Under the pieces are notes generated by a model. That model ran no database searches and was not told where the DNA came from. It saw nothing but the letters and a program-made list of their open reading frames with translations. From the NCBI GenBank assembly GCA_013399855.1, contig VXAY01002875.1:322718-386717 (forward strand): DNA of 64,000 nucleotides, written 5' to 3'. A program made the translations under genes and the position numbers. Source of the stretch: Oxyruncus cristatus. Taxonomy: Eukaryota > Chordata > Aves > Passeriformes > Cotingidae. Shown one piece after another: positions 59,101 through 64,000 of the stretch. Position 1 is the stretch's first letter. The number at the start of each line of letters is the position of its first letter.

Positions 59101-61625
59101 GGCTTTTTAGTGATGGCCAGTCAGCCCTTACTCAGTTGGTAGCTTACGGGAGTCGCAGTGCCCAACTGGTGTTGAATTTGTGTGTTTCTGTACACCTGAG
59201 AGAACTGTCTTCGTCTCTGCTGGAAGTTTCAGTGGTGCCAGCGACAGGATGAGGAGCAGTGGCCATAAACTAAAACACAAGAAGTTTCACCTCAACATGA
59301 GGAAGAACTTCTTTACATTGAGGGTGGCAGAGCACTGGAACAGGCTGTCTGGGGAGACCATGGAGTCTCCCTCTCTGGAGACATCCAGAACCCACCTGGA
59401 TGTGTTCCTGTGTTAACTGCTCCAGGTGACCCTGCCTTGGTCGGAAGGTTGGATTAGATGATCTCCAGAGGTCCCTTCCAAGCCTACTTACTCTGTGGTC
59501 CTGTAATACCTGTGTGTTTGGAAGGTTTGTTTGTTTTCAAAAAGAAACTAAAAATAATGTTTCACTGAGAAGATAATCTGGTGGAGAAATGTATTTCTGA
59601 AGCCGTGTAGTTACTGATTTATGTAAGTTGTGTGCCCCTGCGAAGTCTGATGTATTTCACCTGAATAACGCCCTGCTCTCTGATTCATGAGAATAGATGT
59701 GCCATACTCTTCCCAGAAGCGAGTCTCTGGCTTGGAGAGGGAGCTGGTGTGAGGGGAAGCTTTCAGCCTATTGGTAGGCTGGGAATCCTGGTATATCTTA
59801 ACCTCTAAATTAGTAGGAACTGAAAAGCACAAGACTGTAAAATCACCTTTGCTAGCTGGGGGGGACAGAGAGGAAGAGGAGTGGATGTTTGGCATTGATT
59901 GTATTTCTGCTGGTTGGGATTAGTTTGAGTCGTTGAAACAAGTTACTTGAACACAGCTTGTTCCAATTCTAGTTTGGTTACACTGTTCTCTGTGGTGTCA
60001 GGTGTTGTTACTAATATTAAGTTTTTAACTCTTAATTTATTGTTACAGAAAGCCTAAAACTAAGAGAGCAAAAAGATTTCTTGAGAAGAGAGAACCCAAG
60101 CTTAACGAAAATACAAAAAATGCTATGCTCATAAGAGGGGGAAATGCAAACTTAACAGTGACTGCAGTGCTTAAAGATATTGTAAGTTGTTGGACATAGT
60201 GTGCAACTTTCATTTCTCTTTCCTACAATTTGCATCATCTCTGCTGGACTGTCAGTATTTTCATACCCTCCCTGTACCCCAAATCTCAGATTGACCAGTA
60301 CTCCAAAGGTGTCATTACCTACTTATTGATGGAGATTATTTTCTTCCAGTTTCTTCTTTGCCAGAAATTTTGAGCTTACTCTTATTTTTTCCACAATTGT
60401 CCGGTATAAAAAGTGAAGTTTTGCCAAGTCCCTTTGAAAACAAGAGGATTAGGTACAGAACTGGGACTGTATCACACAGCTAATTCATATCCCAGAGTCC
60501 TGTAAGCTGCTTTTGTGTATTGATATGGAGCTTTCAGCCTCTCCTAAAACTTTAAGTTACCAATCCTGTCTCCAAAGTCCATAGCTGAAAAATATTATAG
60601 CTGTTCCTGCACTCTTTTCTTACATTGCTTTGTTGTTTTCTTACCATCTTATACTGCTGGTTTTCCTTATACCCCTAGAAGCAGAGGGATTCCTTTACAT
60701 GACTTTGATTTCAGCTGCTTCTCAGTTTCTACAAATAACTCCTTCAATTAATTTGAAACCAAGATTGTCACCAACTTGAAGGGTGTTACTGTCAGCAGGC
60801 TTTCTGAGGTGCCTTTTTCTAGAGTGATCTACTCAAACAGTTACTGGTTCATGTGATCGTGTAAGTTGTAGAGTTATAGCAGAAACAGTGCTGGGCATGT
60901 TTTGGAGATGACTCGTGTTTAACTTTGTGTTTTGCAGTATGCTGTGAAGAAGCCTTTTGCGGTACTGTATAAAAAGTAAGTGATCTCACTTTGACATCTT
61001 TGGCTTTTCTGACAGACAGACAGCTTTTGGTAATTTCAGAGCGTGAATAAAGATGCTGGCCAGCGAGGACGCTTGAACAGTGATAAGGGTCACCTGAGGT
61101 GGCTGCGATTGATCATAATTTTGAATAGACTGGAAACAAGCTACACACGATCAGCATTGATGCTGAGCCTTGTTCTGTGGCAGGTGGTATGGAGCAGGAT
61201 TCAGCTATAAGTCTTGCTCAAAATGGGAACCCAGTATCTGTATGGCTGTAGCTCAGAGAGAGTTTGTAATTGCTAAATTTAATGTTGAATGAACAGGCAA
61301 AGGCAACTGTTCATGGAGTGTCACTGGTGGTGATGGTGGTCTGGAATTCAGACCCCAGGAGACAGGAAGTGTGGAGGAAAGTACTGAGAATGGCAATGGC
61401 AGCACTATCGCATTCCTGGCAGTATTAATAGGACTTGTGGTTTGAACTCTAACTGAGCCTCTACTGCCAGAGTTTCCAGGAGAATGCAGAACTTCATTAT
61501 TATTGGAGAACTAAGTAGAAGTGGCTATCTGAGCCTGTTCTCTTTTTTTTTTTTCTTCTAACTTTTTTTTCCCCCCTCATCGCAGGAAAAATATTACCAG
61601 GCCTTTTGAGGATCAAACATCATTG
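58900..61625 (+). CDS. RPF2: RPF2, ribosome production factor 2, 5' part
   Basis: Nucleolar Brix-domain protein. With RRS1 it brings the 5S RNP (5S rRNA, RPL5, RPL11) into the pre-60S particle and is needed for 27S/32S pre-rRNA processing. Four exons join in frame to about 73 residues plus, matching the start of the 306-residue human protein: MDPLDRVVKPKTKRAKRFLE, KREPKLNENTKNAML, IRGGNANLTVTAVLKDI, YAVKKPFAVLYKK, KNITRPFEDQTSL. The basic N terminus leads into the Brix domain. Exon 5, expected to begin EFFSKK, is not in the window, so it lies beyond 64000. No frame break is seen. Confidence 0.95.
59232..59508 (+). mobile_element. CR1 LINE, 3' part, in RPF2 intron 1
   Basis: Plus-strand CR1 tail: gatgaggagcagtggccat, cctcaacatgaggaagaact, then ggattagatgatctccagag and the end. 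Sense to RPF2, about 310 bases after exon 1. Confidence 0.92.
60049..60181 (+). CDS. RPF2: RPF2 coding exon 2
   Basis: Acceptor tgttacag, donor gtaagt, 133 bases. Encodes KPKTKRAKRFLEKREPKLN and on to LTVTAVLKDI; Lys/Arg-rich as expected of a nucleolar RNA-binding N terminus. Confidence 0.97.
60938..60975 (+). CDS. RPF2: RPF2 coding exon 3
   Basis: Small exon of 38 bases, acceptor tttgcag, donor gtaagt. Encodes YAVKKPFAVLYK plus two bases of a Lys codon. Confidence 0.95.
61586..61625 (+). CDS. RPF2: RPF2 coding exon 4
   Basis: Small exon of 40 bases after a strong polypyrimidine tract and cgcag, donor gtaagt. Encodes KNITRPFEDQTSL, identical to human in this stretch. Confidence 0.96.
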
Positions 61626-61664
61626 GTAAGTATAAACAATGTTTTCTCGTGCAACATTTTTGAG

Positions 61665-63010
61665 CAGGCTGTCCTCATGTGCCAAAAGATGAGGAAGATC
61701 AGGGAAGAAGACTAGCCTGGCTGAACAGAGAGCTTTGGCTGGAACTCAGGGATAAAAAGAGACTGTATCACCTTTGGAAGAAGAGGCAGACCACTCAGGA
61801 GTATTACGAGGATGTTGAGAGGGTATGCAGGGAGAAAATTTGGAAGGCCCAAGCCTAGTTAGAATTTAATCTGCTTACTGCCATAATAGACAATTAAAAA
61901 TATTTTTACAAATACATCAACAACAAAAGGAGGGTTAAGGAGAATCTCCGTCCTTTACTGGATGTAGGGGGAAACATAGAGACAAAGGATGAGGAAGAGG
62001 CTGAGATACTTAATGCCTTCTTTGCCTTAGTCTTTTAATAGCAACACCAGTTGCTCTCTGGGTACCCAGACCCCTGAGCTGGAAGACAGGGACAGGGAGC
62101 AGAATGAAGCTCCCATAATCCAGGAGGAAGTGGTTGGTGACCTGTTACACCACATAGACACACACATGTATGGGGCCACATGGGATCCCATCCAAGGTTA
62201 ATCAGGGAGCTGATGGAAAAGCTCACCAAGCCCCTTTCAATCATTTAGCAGCAGTCCTGGCTAACTGGGGAGGTCCCAGTTGACTGGTGATTAACCAGTG
62301 TGATGCCCATCTACAAGAAGGGCTGGAAGGAGGATCTGGGGAACTACAGGCCTGTCAGCCTGACCTCTGTGCTGGGTCAGGTCACAGAACAGACCATATT
62401 GAGCACTATCACATGTGCAGAACAACCAGAGGATCAGGCCTAGCCAGCATGAGTTCGTGAAAGCAGGTCCTGCTTGACCAACCTGATTTTATTCTATGAG
62501 AGGGTGACCTGCTTAGTGGATGAGGGAAAGGTAGTGGATGTTGTCTACCTGGACTTTAGTACAACCATTGACACTCTGATCCCACAGGATTCTCCTAGAG
62601 AAACTGGCTGCTCAGGGTTTAGACAGATACACTGTTTGCTGGGCAAAAACCTGGCTGGTTGACCAGGCCCAGAGAAGGGTGGTGAATGGTGCCACATCCA
62701 ACTGGTGGCTGGTCACCATTGGGGTTCCCCAGGGCTCAGAATTGGGGCCAGTCCTGTTCTGTATCTTTATTGATGATCTGGATGATGGGATGGAGTATAT
62801 CCTCAGTCAGTTTGAAGACAACACCAAGTGGGGTGGGAGTGTTGAGCTGCTTGAGAGTTGTCAGGGTCTGCAGAGGAATCTGGAGTGGCTGGATTGATGT
62901 GCTGGGGCCAGTTGTATGAGGTTCAACAAGGTGAAGGGCAGAGTCCCGCACTTGGCTCACAACAACCCTCTTGCAACACTACAAGCTGGGGCAAAAGTAG
63001 CTGGAAAGAT
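61665..63010 (+). mobile_element. CR1 LINE with decayed ORF2, in RPF2 intron 4
   Basis: Plus-strand CR1 fragment starting about 40 bases after exon 4. Order: LAWLNRELWLELRDKKRLY, EEYYEDVERVC-like part, RPLLDVGG (about 61953), the RT blocks VVYLDFSTTIDT (about 62537) and [22 protein letters not shown] (quoted in part; about 62730), then the FADD site read as FEDN. Stops and frameshifts break it and it lacks a 3' end, so it is inactive. Confidence 0.88.
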
Positions 63011-64000
63011 GCCAAGAAGAAAATCAGAGCCTAGAAAGGTATAGAAAATCAAATAGAGTTAGTTTGTGGGATTTTTTTTTACTTGGTTACAGGCATTTTT
63101 TTAAAAGGGCAACTTTACAATGTATATGTTGTTGCAGTATATGCAGGACACATTTGAGACATTTGAGTTTTTTGGATCTCTGTAATATACAGCTATTAGA
63201 GAGTGTACAGATATCAGCACACAGTAATTAACAGAGCTGTATGAGCAAGTGTTTCAAGGGGAGTCCCCTCTGGTCTGTTCTCGGCCTGTCCAGAGTCAGC
63301 ATTTTTCAGGGACCCGGTGGCAAAACTCCATGCTGAGCTGCGTGATTTGTACATGCAATTAATCCATCCTCTCCAGGTGTCTCTTGACCTCCCAGAGGAC
63401 AGAGCTGCCATGTCCTCTCTGAGCTGATACTGTTGCAGGGATGGGAGGAGTTGAAGTGTCCTTTTCTGCTTCACAACTGCTGAGTGTGGGTATATGCTTC
63501 TGGGGAGTGCTGGATAAAGTATGTGTGTGTGTGTATCACAGAACCACTGCTACGCAAAATAAGGAGCTGCCTTGAGAAGCAACAGTTTATAAAAAGATTT
63601 TGGAGCTGGACATCCTCAAGAAGAGCTGCTGTAATGTTGGCTCTGGACATAATACCATAATAGATTCTCTATCTACTCCACCTGGAGAAAAGATCTTCTC
63701 TATGATAGTCACCACTGGCTTGGTTTTAAGTAGCATCTTAATGTTAAATAATAAATTAACAGGAAGTCGCTTTGTGGTAGGACTCTTGTGCTGAGTGTGG
63801 GAAGGATAGATATTTGCAGATACTCATAGACTTGCTGTTGAGGGAATTAATTGATTGTTCGGAAGCTGTTAGGCAAATCTAATAGGCTACATAAAGTTTA
63901 GCTGGGTAACTAAAATGAGGCATTACTACTGCACCCAGCTGGCAAATACTTACTCTTCAGGCAAAGAGAAGTGGGTGAAAGTATCTTATGTAAAAGTAAA
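63011..64000 (+). other. RPF2: RPF2 intron 4, remainder
   Basis: No RPF2 exon 5 and no clear repeat apart from a short (TG)n at 63522-63534. The intron continues past the window edge. Confidence 0.6.

Noticed and set aside
62474..62919. ORFs in RPF2 intron 4 as RPF2 exons or a nested gene
   Set aside because: They translate to CR1 reverse-transcriptase blocks and have no relation to RPF2.
63128..63186. Candidate RPF2 exon 5 after ttgttgcag, with a short EFF-like reading
   Set aside because: The frame stops almost at once and lacks the KKSDCSLFMFG-type sequence expected next.
1..64000. tRNA, rRNA, CRISPR, operon or bacterial features
   Set aside because: No tRNA or rRNA sequence was recognised on reading, and the spliced vertebrate genes and CR1 repeats rule out a prokaryotic origin.

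Overview
The window is nuclear DNA of a vertebrate, almost certainly a bird. The evidence is many short CR1 LINE fragments with the usual avian 3' end, compact genes with CpG-island starts, few other repeats, and proteins that read as clear vertebrate orthologues. The species cannot be settled from the sequence. Two assembly gaps (12261-12722 and 42076-42395) both fall in very GC-rich islands.

Three co-oriented plus-strand genes are supported. (1) AMD1, S-adenosylmethionine decarboxylase proenzyme: TATA-box promoter at 11731, the six-codon MAGDIS upstream ORF at 11775-11795, start codon at 12191, nine coding exons, stop at 28057-28059, poly(A) signal at 30052. The end of coding exon 1 is lost in the first gap. 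An in-frame ORF of 125 codons follows the stop, matching the known AMD1 readthrough tail. (2) GTF3C6, the small TFIIIC subunit: six exons from 47975 to 56225, poly(A) signal at 56542. (3) RPF2, a Brix-domain 60S assembly factor: only exons 1-4 (58900-61625) are inside; the gene runs off the right edge. The same order is known from mammals.

Layout: 1-11.4 kb, AT-rich flank with one CR1 3' end and a palindromic pair of AP-1-like sites about 1 kb before AMD1; 11.0-13.4 kb, AMD1 CpG island; 12.2-30.1 kb, AMD1; 31.3-33.6 kb, decayed CR1 with reverse-transcriptase remnants; 33.6-41.7 kb, AT-rich, no recognised gene; 41.8-43.1 kb, an orphan CpG island with strong splice-donor sequences on both strands; 43.4-47.5 kb, CR1 fragment, a 49-base T run and a probable solo LTR; 47.8-56.6 kb, GTF3C6; 56.7-58.75 kb, CR1 copies ending at the RPF2 promoter; 58.75-64 kb, start of RPF2 with CR1 copies in introns 1 and 4.

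The genes share a theme of cell growth: polyamine synthesis (AMD1), Pol III transcription including 5S rRNA (GTF3C6), and loading of the 5S RNP onto the pre-60S particle (RPF2). CpG-island starts of all three contain CACGTG E-boxes, which fits, but does not prove, common MYC-family control. The most informative signals are the two translational control elements flanking the AMD1 coding sequence and the unassigned CpG island at 42 kb.
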